Counted from the first letter of the stretch, positions 7,803-17,005 are shown. The stretch is DNA of 64,000 nt from Megamonas sp. UBA1796 (GCA_002319795.1 DCFU01000030.1:1-64000), one strand, 5' to 3'. Made by a program: numbers and translations. The notes: generated by a model not told the origin, from the sequence alone.

Positions 7803-8951
7803 ATGAAAGAATGTCAATTAACGATTCCGGCAATGATTTATGCAGGACAGGGAAGTATAGAGAAATTGACGGAGATTATCAAAAAGGAAAAGGCAGAATC
7901 CATTCTGCTTTTTACAGATAAAGGCGTACGCAGTGTCGGGCTCACGAAGCGCATAGAAGCAATCTGTTCTGCCGTACAGTGCAGGGTTGTCGATGATCTG
8001 ACAGCAGAACCGGCGGTCGCTGATGTAGAGCGTGTTATTGCCGAGGTTGGCAAAGAGCAGGTGGATCTTATCATCGGTGTGGGCGGCGGAAGCGTCATGG
8101 ATGCATCGAAGCTCGCAAGTATTGTAGTAGGGGCCGATTATACGCTGCGCGATCTTTTGCAGGACAGCGGCATGGCGAAAAAGTATATTAAAACGGTCAT
8201 GATACCGACTACCTGTGGCACAGGTTCTGAGGCAACCTGCAATGCAATCGTGGCAATTCCGGAAAAGGAATCAAAGCAGGGAATAGTAAATAATTGTATG
8301 ATTCCGGACTATGTGATTCTTGATGCAGATATGATTGCCGGATTGCCGCAGAAAATCATCGCGGCAACGGGTGTCGATGCACTGGCACATGCTGTTGAAT
8401 GCTTCACTTCCAAGAAGGCCACGGTGCTCAGTGATACTTACGCGCGTGAAGGCGCCTGCAAGATTTTTCACAATATCCGCCGGGCTTACAACAATCCGGA
8501 TGATATGGAAGCAAAAGGCGAAATGATGATAGGGGCTTTTTACGGTGGGGTAGCTATCACAGGTTCTGGTACGACCGCTGTACATGCACTGTCCTATCCG
8601 CTTGGTGGCAAATACCATATCGCGCATGGTGTATCCAACGCAATTCTCTTTGCCCATGTCATGGCATTCAATAAAGATGCCTGTGTGGAACGACTGGCGC
8701 TTCTCTGTGATGCGGTTTATCCCGAGCTGTCGGTGAGAACTGCAGAGAAAAAAGCAGATCATATTATTGAAGAAATCGCTGCGATTGTCAGAGAGACAAA
8801 TATTCCGACCAGCCTGCAGAGCTTTGGGGTAAAGCCGGAGGATCTGGATTTTTTGGTCGAAGCTGGCGGCCAGCAGCAGCGACTTTTGGTAAATAATTGT
8901 AAAAAACTTTCACTGGCAGACATCCGTATGATTTACAAAAAGGTTTTTTGA
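7803..8951 (+). CDS. Iron-containing alcohol dehydrogenase
   Basis: A 382-residue group III alcohol dehydrogenase. It has GVGGGSVMDASKLAS for NAD(P) binding near residues 88-102, PTTCGTGSEAT, and metal-ligand regions DALAHAVE and VHALSYPLGG with HIAHG. Family members interconvert aldehydes or ketones and alcohols, including lactaldehyde, glycerol and hydroxy-acid semialdehydes. ATG 7803 lies 5 nt after TTGGGGGACT; a TTG at 7788 is an alternative start. Its mixed base composition resembles the first genes of the island rather than the AT-rich pair just before it. It is the last gene before a terminator. Confidence 0.87.
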   Translation: MKECQLTIPAMIYAGQGSIEKLTEIIKKEKAESILLFTDKGVRSVGLTKRIEAICSAVQCRVVDDLTAEPAVADVERVIAEVGKEQVDLIIGVGGGSVMDASKLASIVVGADYTLRDLLQDSGMAKKYIKTVMIPTTCGTGSEATCNAIVAIPEKESKQGIVNNCMIPDYVILDADMIAGLPQKIIAATGVDALAHAVECFTSKKATVLSDTYAREGACKIFHNIRRAYNNPDDMEAKGEMMIGAFYGGVAITGSGTTAVHALSYPLGGKYHIAHGVSNAILFAHVMAFNKDACVERLALLCDAVYPELSVRTAEKKADHIIEEIAAIVRETNIPTSLQSFGVKPEDLDFLVEAGGQQQRLLVNNCKKLSLADIRMIYKKVF

Positions 8952-8979
8952 CAATATACTTCTTAGTAAGAAATTGGGA

Positions 8980-9017
8980 AACAGGCTGCTTGCTGTATGC
9001 GGGCAGCCTGTTTTTTA
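8980..9017 (+). terminator. Intrinsic terminator of the catabolic operon
   Basis: ACAGGCTGC (8981-8989) pairs with GCAGCCTGT (9003-9011) and is followed by a run of T. It ends the transcript after the iron alcohol dehydrogenase and separates the operon from the regulator gene. Confidence 0.85.
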
Positions 9018-9110
9018 TAGAGCTTTTTTCTGTTTCGTTGTATAATCAAGACGTTGCAATTTAAAACGAATTGAAACTTTTTGCATCTATAAAGAACGGG
9101 AGGGGTATCT

Positions 9111-11036
9111 TTGGAAACACAGGTTTTGTTTGTTGCACCCTTTGAGAAGCTGCATAAAATAGCAGTACAGGTCGTTGAGGAAAAATTTGCGGCGAAGAAG
9201 GGCCGCATCCGTGTCATCAAGGGCGACCTGGGAGAAAGTATGCCGGTTGTGCGCCAGGCCGTTGAGGATGGTATCGAGGTTGTTGTGAGCCGCGGCGGCA
9301 CAGCCAAGCTTATTGCGGAGAATGTGCAGGTACCTGTTATTCCAGTGCGGATCAGTATCATGGATGTCATACGGATGCTCTCTGTACATAAAGATGTTTA
9401 TGAAAAGATTGGTATTGCGGGTTTTAAGAATGTGATTTATGGCAGTGAGGAAATTGGTAAAATTCTGGGTATTGAGCTGGTGGAAATTCCGCTGCAGGGA
9501 GAGGAAGAGGCGCTGCAAAAGCTCGCCGCAGCCAAGGCGGACGGGGTTCAGTATATCGTGGGAGATTCGATCTCAGTGAAGATCGCGAAGCGGTTGGGGC
9601 TGCCCGGCGAACTTATTGACTCTGGGCGTGAAGCCATATTCACAGCCCTGAAGGAGGCTATGCTCATTGCGAAGATACGCCGGGAAGAACAGGAACGCTC
9701 GGCTATGCTGCGTAAAGTCATAGATCAGTCGGCTGACGGTATTGTAGCAACGGATGCTGCAGGGCAGATTACCATGATGAACGCACAGGCTGAAAAAATA
9801 TTCAAGGTATCCCATTTTGACGCACTTGGCAAAACAATAGGACAGGTATTCCCAGTTCTGCAGATGGCTTCGACGAAAGAAGATAACGGCTATTTCGATG
9901 ATTTTCATGAAATCGATCAGAAGACCTTTACCGTAAAGCACAGCTTGCTGCGTATAAAGGAAGAAACTATCGGTGAATTGTTCAACCTGCAAAATGTCTC
10001 ACGTCTGCAAAAAATAGAGCGCAGCGTGCGCAAGAAACTGCACCAGAAAGGCCTTGTGGCGAAGCAGCATATGACAGACATCGTGGGAAAATCTGCGGGC
10101 TGTATGGAGATGAAACGCAAAGCAGCGAAATATGCCCTGACTGAATCCACCATACTTATTACAGGAGCTTCCGGCACAGGTAAGGAGGTACTTGTACAGA
10201 GTATCCATAATGCGAGCACCCGCGCTGAAGGCCCCTTTGTAGCTGTGAACTGTGCAGCGCTGCCGGAAAATCTGCTGGAGAGTGAACTTTTCGGCTACGA
10301 AGATGGAGCCTTTACGGGTGCACGGCGTGGTGGAAGGCAGGGGTTGTTCGAACTTGCACATGGCGGAACGCTGTTTCTCGATGAAATCGGTGAAATGCCG
10401 ATGAACTTGCAGTCGAGGCTGTTGCGCGTGCTGCAGGAAAAGGAGGTTATGCGGCTTGGCGGAGACAGTGTGGTTCCGGTCGATGTCCGCATCATTTCCG
10501 CAACAAACCGCAATTTGGCGCAAATGGTGGAGCAGCGGCTGTTCCGTGAGGATTTGTATTACCGGCTGAATATCCTTCGAATCCAGATGCCGACATTGGC
10601 CGAGCGAGCCGTTGATATTCCGCTGCTCGCTCGCAGCCTCATGCGCAGTATGCAGGAGGTGAATCCACATATTGCGGGAATAGAGCCGGAGGCCGCAGAC
10701 TATTTAAGATCGCGTGCCTGGCCAGGGAATATCCGACAGTTGTCCAATGTGATCGAACGCGCGATGCTGCTCTCTGAAGGCCCACAGCTTACGCGGGAGG
10801 ATTTCCTTGCCTCCATTGAGAGCAGTGAGGAACCCGTCCGGATGGAGAAGGAACAGAACGGAGACGGAAGAGATGCGTCGATTTGGCCGATGGCAAGTCT
10901 GGCGGAGCTGGAACAGGAGGCTATGGAGAGAATCCTGCGCGAGGAACATTTCAACTACAGCCGTACGGCTGCGCGTCTGGGAATTCATCGTACGACACTC
11001 TGGAGGCGCATGCATCGCGCCAAACAGGGAAAATAA
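9111..11036 (+). CDS. PrpR-type sigma-54-dependent transcriptional activator
   Basis: A 641-residue regulator. Residues about 1-190 are a PrpR_N-type sensory domain, about 200-300 a PAS domain (QSADGIVATDAAGQI), and about 325-560 an AAA+ sigma-54 activation domain with Walker A GASGTGKE (352-359), GAFTGA (399-404) and Walker B LFLDEIGE (421-428). A Fis-type helix-turn-helix lies at the C-terminus (NYSRTAARLGIHRTTLWRRM). The start is TTG 9111, preceded by GGGAGGGG. It probably senses a pathway metabolite and activates the -24/-12 promoter at 717-733 through the palindrome at 617-653; no other sigma-54 consensus was seen in the window. Confidence 0.92.
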   Translation: METQVLFVAPFEKLHKIAVQVVEEKFAAKKGRIRVIKGDLGESMPVVRQAVEDGIEVVVSRGGTAKLIAENVQVPVIPVRISIMDVIRMLSVHKDVYEKIGIAGFKNVIYGSEEIGKILGIELVEIPLQGEEEALQKLAAAKADGVQYIVGDSISVKIAKRLGLPGELIDSGREAIFTALKEAMLIAKIRREEQERSAMLRKVIDQSADGIVATDAAGQITMMNAQAEKIFKVSHFDALGKTIGQVFPVLQMASTKEDNGYFDDFHEIDQKTFTVKHSLLRIKEETIGELFNLQNVSRLQKIERSVRKKLHQKGLVAKQHMTDIVGKSAGCMEMKRKAAKYALTESTILITGASGTGKEVLVQSIHNASTRAEGPFVAVNCAALPENLLESELFGYEDGAFTGARRGGRQGLFELAHGGTLFLDEIGEMPMNLQSRLLRVLQEKEVMRLGGDSVVPVDVRIISATNRNLAQMVEQRLFREDLYYRLNILRIQMPTLAERAVDIPLLARSLMRSMQEVNPHIAGIEPEAADYLRSRAWPGNIRQLSNVIERAMLLSEGPQLTREDFLASIESSEEPVRMEKEQNGDGRDASIWPMASLAELEQEAMERILREEHFNYSRTAARLGIHRTTLWRRMHRAKQGK

Positions 11037-11330
11037 ATCGGGCCACGGGCAGGAATATTTCTTATGCATAACGAAAATATACAGAAAATATGCATATTGC
11101 TTTTAATCCAAAGGAAGGGATGTGTTTTCACTAAAAAAGTTTCAGCAGAACATATATTATTAAAGTTTATGAGTCGTGTCTTCAACTATAATTACAGGTG
11201 GATTTTTCTTTTTAATGGGTATATAATTGAAGGCGTATGCGAAAATGTTTTGCAGAAACAAACGTAGAACTCATTTTATGGTATACGTAATTTTTAAAAG
11301 ATTCTCTGGAATCGATGAGGAGGTAAAAAA
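11037..11330 (+). promoter_or_regulatory. Leader region of the hydrogenase operon
   Basis: This 294-bp AT-rich gap contains no gene. A perfect TATAAT (11222-11227) lies 104 nt upstream of the GTG start but has no convincing -35 box at the usual distance. Short palindromes TATGCATA and ATATGCATAT occur near 11065-11100. No -24/-12 element was found. A promoter for the hydrogenase genes is expected here but is not firmly located. Confidence 0.35.
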
Positions 11331-12428
11331 GTGGACAAACGGGAGAGTATGTGGGATGTATATCTCAGAAAGGGCATAAGCCGCCGCAGCTTCCTGAAAG
11401 GCTGTGCAGCTCTTACTGCCATGATGGGACTCAGTACGGATATGCTTTCTGAAGTAGTTGAGGCCGCAGAAGCAAAACCACTGCCGGTTGTAATCTGGCT
11501 GCATGGTCATGAATGCACCGGCTGTGATGAGTCTTTTTTGCGTTCAGCTTCACCGCTTGCGTCCGACGTTGTGCTCAATAATATTGACCTGGAATACAGT
11601 CATGTTTTGAGTGCGGGCAGTGGTGAGCCGTTTGAGGCACATCTTGAGGAAACTATTCAGAAATATGCAGGGCAGTACATTCTGGCAGTAGAGGGAGCTG
11701 TATCGACGAAGGATAACGGCATTTACTGCATGACGGGCGGCAAGCCGTTCGTACAGACATTGCAGCGCGTAGCCAAGGGAGCTGCAGCTGTTATCGCTTA
11801 TGGGACATGTGCGACCTCCGGCGGTATTCAGGCGGCAAATCCGAATCCGACCGGTTCCAGCGGGATTTCTCATTTTATTGGGGACAAGCCGTTGGTGAAT
11901 GTTCCGGGATGCCCGCCGATTCCAGAGGTTATGACGGGTGTGATCATGCATGTAGCACTCTTCGGCAAGCTGCCGCCGCTTGATGGGGATGGCCGTCCGA
12001 AGCAGTTCTATGGCAATCGTATCCATGATACATGTTATCGCCGTCCGTTCTTCGATGCGGGACTATTTGCGGAGAGTTATGATGATAAAGGCTCGAAGGC
12101 TGGCTGGTGCCTTTACAAACTGGGCTGCCGCGGGCCGGAAACTTACAATTCGTGTGGCAACATGCGCTGGTATCAGGGCATGTCCTATCCAATCCAGTCG
12201 GGGGCACCATGCATCGGCTGCAGCAATGCGCATTTCTGGGATGAGGCGCCGTTCTCCAAACGCTTGCCGGAATACGGTCCGCTCGGAGACATCGACAAGA
12301 TCGGTGCGGGACTTGCGGTTGCGACAGGCGTCGGCGTAGTGGCACATGGGGCGCTGAGCACGATTCAGAAGAAAAAACGTCAGGAAGCCGAGCAGGCTGA
12401 ACATGACGAGAAGCAGGTGAAAAAATGA
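11331..12428 (+). CDS. hyaA: [NiFe] hydrogenase small subunit (membrane-bound uptake type)
   Basis: A 365-residue iron-sulfur subunit that passes electrons from the NiFe site to cytochrome b. A Tat signal with SRRSFLK (17-23) precedes a hydrophobic stretch. The proximal cluster motif is ECTGC, with glycine where oxygen-tolerant enzymes carry an extra cysteine; GTCATSGG also lacks the second extra cysteine. The enzyme is therefore predicted to be of the standard oxygen-sensitive type. VPGCPP and PCIGCSN supply further cluster ligands. A C-terminal hydrophobic helix followed by a Lys/Glu-rich tail should anchor it to the membrane. The start is GTG 11331 after GAGGAGGT. Its end overlaps the large-subunit start by 4 nt. 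Confidence 0.95.
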   Translation: MDKRESMWDVYLRKGISRRSFLKGCAALTAMMGLSTDMLSEVVEAAEAKPLPVVIWLHGHECTGCDESFLRSASPLASDVVLNNIDLEYSHVLSAGSGEPFEAHLEETIQKYAGQYILAVEGAVSTKDNGIYCMTGGKPFVQTLQRVAKGAAAVIAYGTCATSGGIQAANPNPTGSSGISHFIGDKPLVNVPGCPPIPEVMTGVIMHVALFGKLPPLDGDGRPKQFYGNRIHDTCYRRPFFDAGLFAESYDDKGSKAGWCLYKLGCRGPETYNSCGNMRWYQGMSYPIQSGAPCIGCSNAHFWDEAPFSKRLPEYGPLGDIDKIGAGLAVATGVGVVAHGALSTIQKKKRQEAEQAEHDEKQVKK

Positions 12429-14341
12429 AACACGTTGTAGTAGATCCGGTAACGCGTATAGAAGGTCATCTTCGTGTCGAGGTGCAGGTAGACGAAGCAT
12501 CCGGCAAGGTGCAGGATGCCATATCGAGTGGCACGGCATGGCGTGGCCTGGAGCTTGTCATGAACGACCGCGATCCGCGTGATGCCTGGGCTTATATTCA
12601 GCGTATCTGCGGTGTCTGTACGACAGCACATGCGCTTGCGTCCCTGCGTGCGGTAGAGGATGCACTGGGCATCACGATTCCGAAGAATGCCCACTATATC
12701 CGCAGCATTATGGCGGCTTCACAGACGATACAGGATCATGTCATTCATTTTTATCATCTGCATGCCTTGGACTGGGTGAGTCCGCTGGAAGCTTTGAAGG
12801 CAGATCCGATTGCTACGGCGCATCTGCAAAGTGTCGTGCTGCAGAACTACAAGCTTCCGTTCACGGGACCGGCCAAGATTGATACCGAGGCATATCCCAA
12901 GGAGTTCCCGCAGGCTGCACCGGAGTATTTCGATACTTTCAAGAAAAAGATCCAGGCCATTGTTGAAAGCGGACAGCTGGGTATCTTTGCCGCGCAGTGG
13001 TGGGATCATCCGGATTATCAGCTTCTGCCGCCGGAAGTTCATCTTCTTGCGGTAACGCATTATTTGGAGATGCTTGATAAGCAGCGCGAGATCGTTATAC
13101 CGCATGTCATCCTGGGCGGTAAGAATCCGCATCCGCATTATATGGTGGGCGGCATGCCATGCTCGATTTCCCTCGATGACGGCAACGCGCCGTTGAATAC
13201 AGCACGTCTTAATATCGTGGATCGTGCCATCAATACGACACGTTCCTTGGTCAACAATTTCTATCTGCCGGATGTTTTGGCGATTGGTGCACTTTATGTC
13301 CAGAAGGGTTACGTCGATGGCGGCGGACTTTCCAAGGAGCGTGTGCTCGGTTTTGGCGACTATCCGGATGAGCCTTTCTCCGGCGCATCGGATGGCAGTT
13401 ATTTCAAAAATCAGCTCATCCGCTGCAACGGTGTAGTCGAGAATTTTGGCAAGGGAGTTGCACAGGCGGTCTATACAGAGCTGAAGAGCGAGGATATTAC
13501 GAGTCCGGAAGTGCTTACAGAGGGCGTGGAGCATGCCTGGTATGAATATCCGGGGCACAAGAGTGACGAGTCACTTCATCCGTGGGACGGCATAACCTCT
13601 GCAAAATTTGCCGGACCGAAGGAAGGCACGGAGACCGATTGGAAAGCACTGAACGAGCAGGGCAAATACTCCTGGCTCAAAACGCCGAAATGGCGTGGCA
13701 AGCTTTGTGAAGTAGGGCCTTTGGCGCGTTACATTATCATATATACGAAAGCGAAGAAGGGCGTTCTTGGCGAACCTACCTGGGCGGAAAAAATGATTCT
13801 TGACCAGATCGATGCGGTATCGAAGGTCCTGAAGCTTCAGCCGGAAGTATGGATGCCGACGATGGTCGGACGCACAGCGGTACGCGCACTTGAAGCGCAG
13901 GTGAACTCGGAGATGAGCCGGTATTTCTTCGACAAGCTCATCGCGAATATCAAATCCGGTGATACCAAGGTTGCCAATACGGATAAATGGGATCCGAAAA
14001 CCTGGCCGAAGGAAGCAAAAGGCGTAGGACTCTATGAGGCACCGCGCGGCGCACTGAGTCACTGGATTGTCATTAAGAACGGCAAAACAGCGAATTACCA
14101 GGCTATTGTGCCGACTACATGGAATGCCTGCCCGCGTGATGACAAGGCCGGACATGGTGCTTACGAACAAGCTATGATGGATACGAAGGTCAAGATTCCG
14201 GACAAGCCGTTGGAAATCGTAAAGGTTGTGCGTTCCTTTGATCCGTGCATGGCGTGTGCAACACATCTTTACAATGCAAAGGGCGAAAAAATCAAGGTCG
14301 TGACGACGGATCCCTATACGGGGACGCATGTCGAAGAATAA
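12425..14341 (+). CDS. hyaB: [NiFe] hydrogenase large subunit
   Basis: A 638-residue catalytic subunit. The nickel-iron centre is held by RICGVC (cysteines 62 and 65) and by DPCMACATH near the C-terminus (cysteines 608 and 611). The 24 residues after the final histidine should be removed by the HyaD-type protease encoded at 16457-17005 once HypA-HypF have inserted the metals. It has no signal peptide of its own and is expected to travel with the Tat-tagged small subunit to the outer face of the cytoplasmic membrane. The ATGA overlap with the small-subunit gene indicates translational coupling. Confidence 0.96.
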   Translation: MKHVVVDPVTRIEGHLRVEVQVDEASGKVQDAISSGTAWRGLELVMNDRDPRDAWAYIQRICGVCTTAHALASLRAVEDALGITIPKNAHYIRSIMAASQTIQDHVIHFYHLHALDWVSPLEALKADPIATAHLQSVVLQNYKLPFTGPAKIDTEAYPKEFPQAAPEYFDTFKKKIQAIVESGQLGIFAAQWWDHPDYQLLPPEVHLLAVTHYLEMLDKQREIVIPHVILGGKNPHPHYMVGGMPCSISLDDGNAPLNTARLNIVDRAINTTRSLVNNFYLPDVLAIGALYVQKGYVDGGGLSKERVLGFGDYPDEPFSGASDGSYFKNQLIRCNGVVENFGKGVAQAVYTELKSEDITSPEVLTEGVEHAWYEYPGHKSDESLHPWDGITSAKFAGPKEGTETDWKALNEQGKYSWLKTPKWRGKLCEVGPLARYIIIYTKAKKGVLGEPTWAEKMILDQIDAVSKVLKLQPEVWMPTMVGRTAVRALEAQVNSEMSRYFFDKLIANIKSGDTKVANTDKWDPKTWPKEAKGVGLYEAPRGALSHWIVIKNGKTANYQAIVPTTWNACPRDDKAGHGAYEQAMMDTKVKIPDKPLEIVKVVRSFDPCMACATHLYNAKGEKIKVVTTDPYTGTHVEE

Positions 14342-14391
14342 AATCTGACGAAAGGAAAAGCTACGAAGAACGAGTAGCAGGGAACAGTGGA

Positions 14392-15084
14392 ATGAAAGAA
14401 GTACCACGCAGAATATATTATCTGTTTAGTCCGTTTTTGCGCATTTTTCACTGGGTTATGGTTGCCTGTATTCTGACGCTCTTTGTCACAGGACTTTTCA
14501 TTACAAAGCCTGTAGGGCTTCTGGCAACAGATCCGACGTCTACCATGCTTACAATGGATATGATTCGCAGTATCCATTTCCTGGCAGCGTTTATCTTTTG
14601 TGCGGTTTTTATCCTGCGCATCTATGGCTTTATCGTCAACAAAGGAGACCGTCTTTTCCCGCGCGTGTGGGAGGGCCACTTTTATTCCGAGACCATTGAA
14701 GTCGCGCTTCATTATATGCTTTTGAAGCCGTCGCATGCGCCGTTTTTGCGGAATCCGCTGGCACGTATGTCGTATGCAGGTCTCTATGCCATGGTGTTTG
14801 TTGAGATACTTACTGGCTTTGCCATGTACTTCCCAACGAATATGAATTCCATCGGGGGGACGATTTTCAGCTGGGTGAATATTGCACTTGGCGGTGAGTT
14901 CATGACCCACTTGGTGCATCATTATGTTGCCTGGTTCATCATCGTTTTTGTCATCGGGCATGTTTACATGGTGGTGCGTGCCGATTTTATGGAAGGCGAA
15001 GGCGAGGCATCGAGCATGATTTCCGGTATCAAAATCTTGGAGCATGTGCCTAAGGATGTAAATGAAATAGAGAGCAGGGAATAA
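14392..15084 (+). CDS. hyaC: Hydrogenase cytochrome b subunit (HyaC/HupC)
   Basis: A 230-residue membrane cytochrome b that links the hydrogenase to the quinone pool. It has about four transmembrane helices with candidate haem-ligand histidines in RIFHWVM, RSIHFLA, HLVHHYVAWF and VIGHVYM. ATG 14392 is chosen because it begins the family N-terminus (MKEVPRRIYYLFSP); the longer in-frame start at 14245 would lie deep inside the large-subunit gene. It follows hyaB by 50 nt. Confidence 0.9.
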   Translation: MKEVPRRIYYLFSPFLRIFHWVMVACILTLFVTGLFITKPVGLLATDPTSTMLTMDMIRSIHFLAAFIFCAVFILRIYGFIVNKGDRLFPRVWEGHFYSETIEVALHYMLLKPSHAPFLRNPLARMSYAGLYAMVFVEILTGFAMYFPTNMNSIGGTIFSWVNIALGGEFMTHLVHHYVAWFIIVFVIGHVYMVVRADFMEGEGEASSMISGIKILEHVPKDVNEIESRE

Positions 15085-15113
15085 TGGCCGGCTCTGGGGG
15101 AGTGTGAAACAGT

Positions 15114-15356
15114 ATGTGTAAGGAATGTGGCTGCGGGCAGACGAATGGCAACACGCGTTTGCAGTTCAATGCCAAAGGATATACGGAGGAAAGTGCCAAG
15201 ACCGTGGAGAAGGCTCTGTTGGGGCTTCCAGGGGTGCTTTTCGTGCATATCCACGCGCATGATGGTGAAACAACCATCGACTATAGCCCGGCAAAGACCA
15301 AGCTCATGGATATTCTCAAGATATTCAGTGATCATAGTGTCGAGGCTGCTTTATAA
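15114..15356 (+). CDS. Small HMA-like protein with an N-terminal CxxCGC motif
   Basis: An 80-residue protein starting MCKECGCGQTNG. The rest resembles a heavy-metal-associated (HMA) ferredoxin-like fold, with LPGVLFVHIHAHDGETTIDY in the second half, but it lacks the usual CxxC in the first loop. CxxCGC at the extreme N-terminus is the high-affinity nickel motif of classical HypB (E. coli HypB begins MCTTCGCG), while the HypB encoded two genes downstream lacks it. A nickel-handling role in hydrogenase maturation is inferred from motif and position. It is 29 nt after hyaC and about 96 nt before hypA. Confidence 0.65.
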   Translation: MCKECGCGQTNGNTRLQFNAKGYTEESAKTVEKALLGLPGVLFVHIHAHDGETTIDYSPAKTKLMDILKIFSDHSVEAAL

Positions 15357-15452
15357 GAATTGAAGGAATCATGACAGGGGACGCTTTTCTCTGCCGCCTT
15401 TCTGCGGAAAGATGGCGGGAAAAGCGTCTTCTCGCTATGTGGAGGTGTACCT

Positions 15453-15794
15453 ATGCACGAAATGGCTGTTGCGGAAGGAATCCTCGATATCGCACTTGAC
15501 TATGCGGCCAAGAATCAGGCTGAAAAAATCGGTAAGATTGGCCTGCGGCTGGGTGAGATGGCAGGTGTGGAGACAGAGTCACTCGAATTTTGTTTTGAAT
15601 CGTTGGTGAAGGGGACCATCGCGGAGGGTGCGGAGCTTGCGCTGCATCGTATGCCGCTGGTGGGCCGCTGCCGCAAATGCGGGCATGAGACGCATATCGA
15701 GCATTATAATTTTATTTGTCCGGCCTGTGGTAAGGGTGCGCTCGATATTATATCGGGCCGGGAGCTGCAGGTGGAATATTTGGAGGTGGACTGA
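15453..15794 (+). CDS. hypA: Hydrogenase nickel chaperone HypA
   Basis: A 113-residue protein beginning MHE, where His2 is the nickel ligand, with the zinc-binding pairs CRKC (73/76) and CPAC (89/92). HypA delivers nickel to the large-subunit precursor together with HypB. GGAGGTGTACCT precedes the ATG. The stop codon directly abuts the hypB start, indicating translational coupling. Confidence 0.95.
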   Translation: MHEMAVAEGILDIALDYAAKNQAEKIGKIGLRLGEMAGVETESLEFCFESLVKGTIAEGAELALHRMPLVGRCRKCGHETHIEHYNFICPACGKGALDIISGRELQVEYLEVD

Positions 15795-16451
15795 ATGGAA
15801 GTTCAGGTCATGCAGGATATATTGGGGAAAAATGACCGCATTGCGGCGGAGAATCAGGCGCTATTTGCGGATAAAAAAATATTTGTGCTCAATCTTATGG
15901 GCTCGCCGGGATCCGGCAAGACAACGCTTTTGGAGCGTACGATGGCGGCGCTCAAGGATGAGCTGCATATGGCCGTCATTGAGGGTGATCTTTTTACGAC
16001 CAAGGATGCGGACCGCATCGCAAAATATGCGGTGCCGGTAATGCAGATCAATACAAGCGGGGGATGCCATCTCGATGCGCCTATGGTGCAGGAAGTTCTG
16101 TCCCAGCTTGTCTTGGACCGTCTGGATCTGCTTATTGTAGAAAATGTCGGCAATCTCGTTTGTCCGGCGGAATTTAACATTGGAGAGGATGCCAAGGGCG
16201 TGGTGCTGAGCATCACGGAAGGCGATGACAAGCCTATGAAATATCCACTGGTATTCAAGGAATCCTCGATTGTTCTTTTGAACAAGGTGGACATTCTGCC
16301 ATATACGAACTTTGATATGGCGGCAGCGCGTGAGGATATCCATACGCTGCACCCGGATGTGAAACTGGTCGAAGTATCCTGCGTGCAGGATACGGGCCTG
16401 AAAGATTGGTATGACTGGCTGCGCGCTAAGGTCCGTGCAAAGAAAGGGTGA
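15795..16451 (+). CDS. hypB: Hydrogenase maturation GTPase HypB (lacking the N-terminal CxxCGC motif)
   Basis: A 218-residue SIMIBI-class GTPase with P-loop GSPGSGKT (36-43), NTSGGCHLDA containing the conserved G-domain metal ligands Cys-His, ENVGNLVCPAEFN, and NKVD for guanine recognition. It supplies nickel to the hydrogenase in a GTP-dependent step with HypA. It begins MEVQVMQDILG and has neither the cysteine motif nor a histidine-rich stretch; a CxxCGC motif is carried instead by the small protein at 15114-15356. Confidence 0.95.
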   Translation: MEVQVMQDILGKNDRIAAENQALFADKKIFVLNLMGSPGSGKTTLLERTMAALKDELHMAVIEGDLFTTKDADRIAKYAVPVMQINTSGGCHLDAPMVQEVLSQLVLDRLDLLIVENVGNLVCPAEFNIGEDAKGVVLSITEGDDKPMKYPLVFKESSIVLLNKVDILPYTNFDMAAAREDIHTLHPDVKLVEVSCVQDTGLKDWYDWLRAKVRAKKG

Positions 16452-16456
16452 AGAGC

Positions 16457-17005
16457 ATGCATGAAGATATAGAAGTTCCGGAAATCACCGTATTGGGCAT
16501 AGGCAATGTTGTATTGCAGGATGAAGGCTTCGGTGTGCGGGCTGCAGAAACGCTTGATAAAAAATATGATTTCCCGGACAACGTACAGGTTTTGGATGGT
16601 GGGACGCTTGGTATGGAACTTCTGGGCTTTGTTACCGGAACCCAAAAACTGTTGATTCTCGATTCTATCAATGGCGGCGAGCCGTCGGGGACGATTTTTC
16701 GGTTTGCCGGCAAGCAGGTTTCTGCACATTTTCAGGATAAGCTTTCCATGCATGAGGTCGGCATTCAGGATGTGCTGGCGCTGCTTACGGTAACGGATAA
16801 ACCCATACCAGAGGTCGTGGTCATCGGGGCCCAGCCATTTGCGATAGAAGCCGGGGTGAGCCTCACGGAGCAGATGGCAGAATTGCTGCCAAAGATAGAG
16901 CAGCGTGCGCTGACGGAGCTTGCGGGCTGGGGCGTGCCATATACATTGAAAAAAAATGCAGCAGGGCTTTCACTGCATACGGTTGCTGAAGAACATAAGG
17001 AATGA
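16457..17005 (+). CDS. hyaD: Hydrogenase maturation endopeptidase (HyaD/HupD family)
   Basis: A 182-residue M52-family protease that trims the large-subunit C-terminus after nickel insertion. It has GIGN (14-17) followed by DEGFGV with the conserved nickel-binding glutamate, LDGGTLGMELL with the aspartate, and SMHEVG with the histidine. ATG 16457 has AAAGGGTGAAG before it; a GTG at 16448 overlapping the hypB stop would add three residues. Confidence 0.93.
   Translation: MHEDIEVPEITVLGIGNVVLQDEGFGVRAAETLDKKYDFPDNVQVLDGGTLGMELLGFVTGTQKLLILDSINGGEPSGTIFRFAGKQVSAHFQDKLSMHEVGIQDVLALLTVTDKPIPEVVVIGAQPFAIEAGVSLTEQMAELLPKIEQRALTELAGWGVPYTLKKNAAGLSLHTVAEEHKE

Noticed and set aside
11037..11330. Possible sigma-54 promoter for the hydrogenase operon
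   Set aside because: ATATTGC occurs but no GG-N10-GC pair with a TGGCAC-like -24 element could be found.
12719..13558. Minus-strand open frame of 279 codons opposite the hydrogenase large subunit
   Set aside because: Antisense shadow of a conserved gene; no recognisable domain and no start signal.
15412..15609. Alternative frame over the start of hypA
   Set aside because: It overlaps hypA in another frame, has no similarity to a known protein, and hypA has a strong ribosome site and full conservation.
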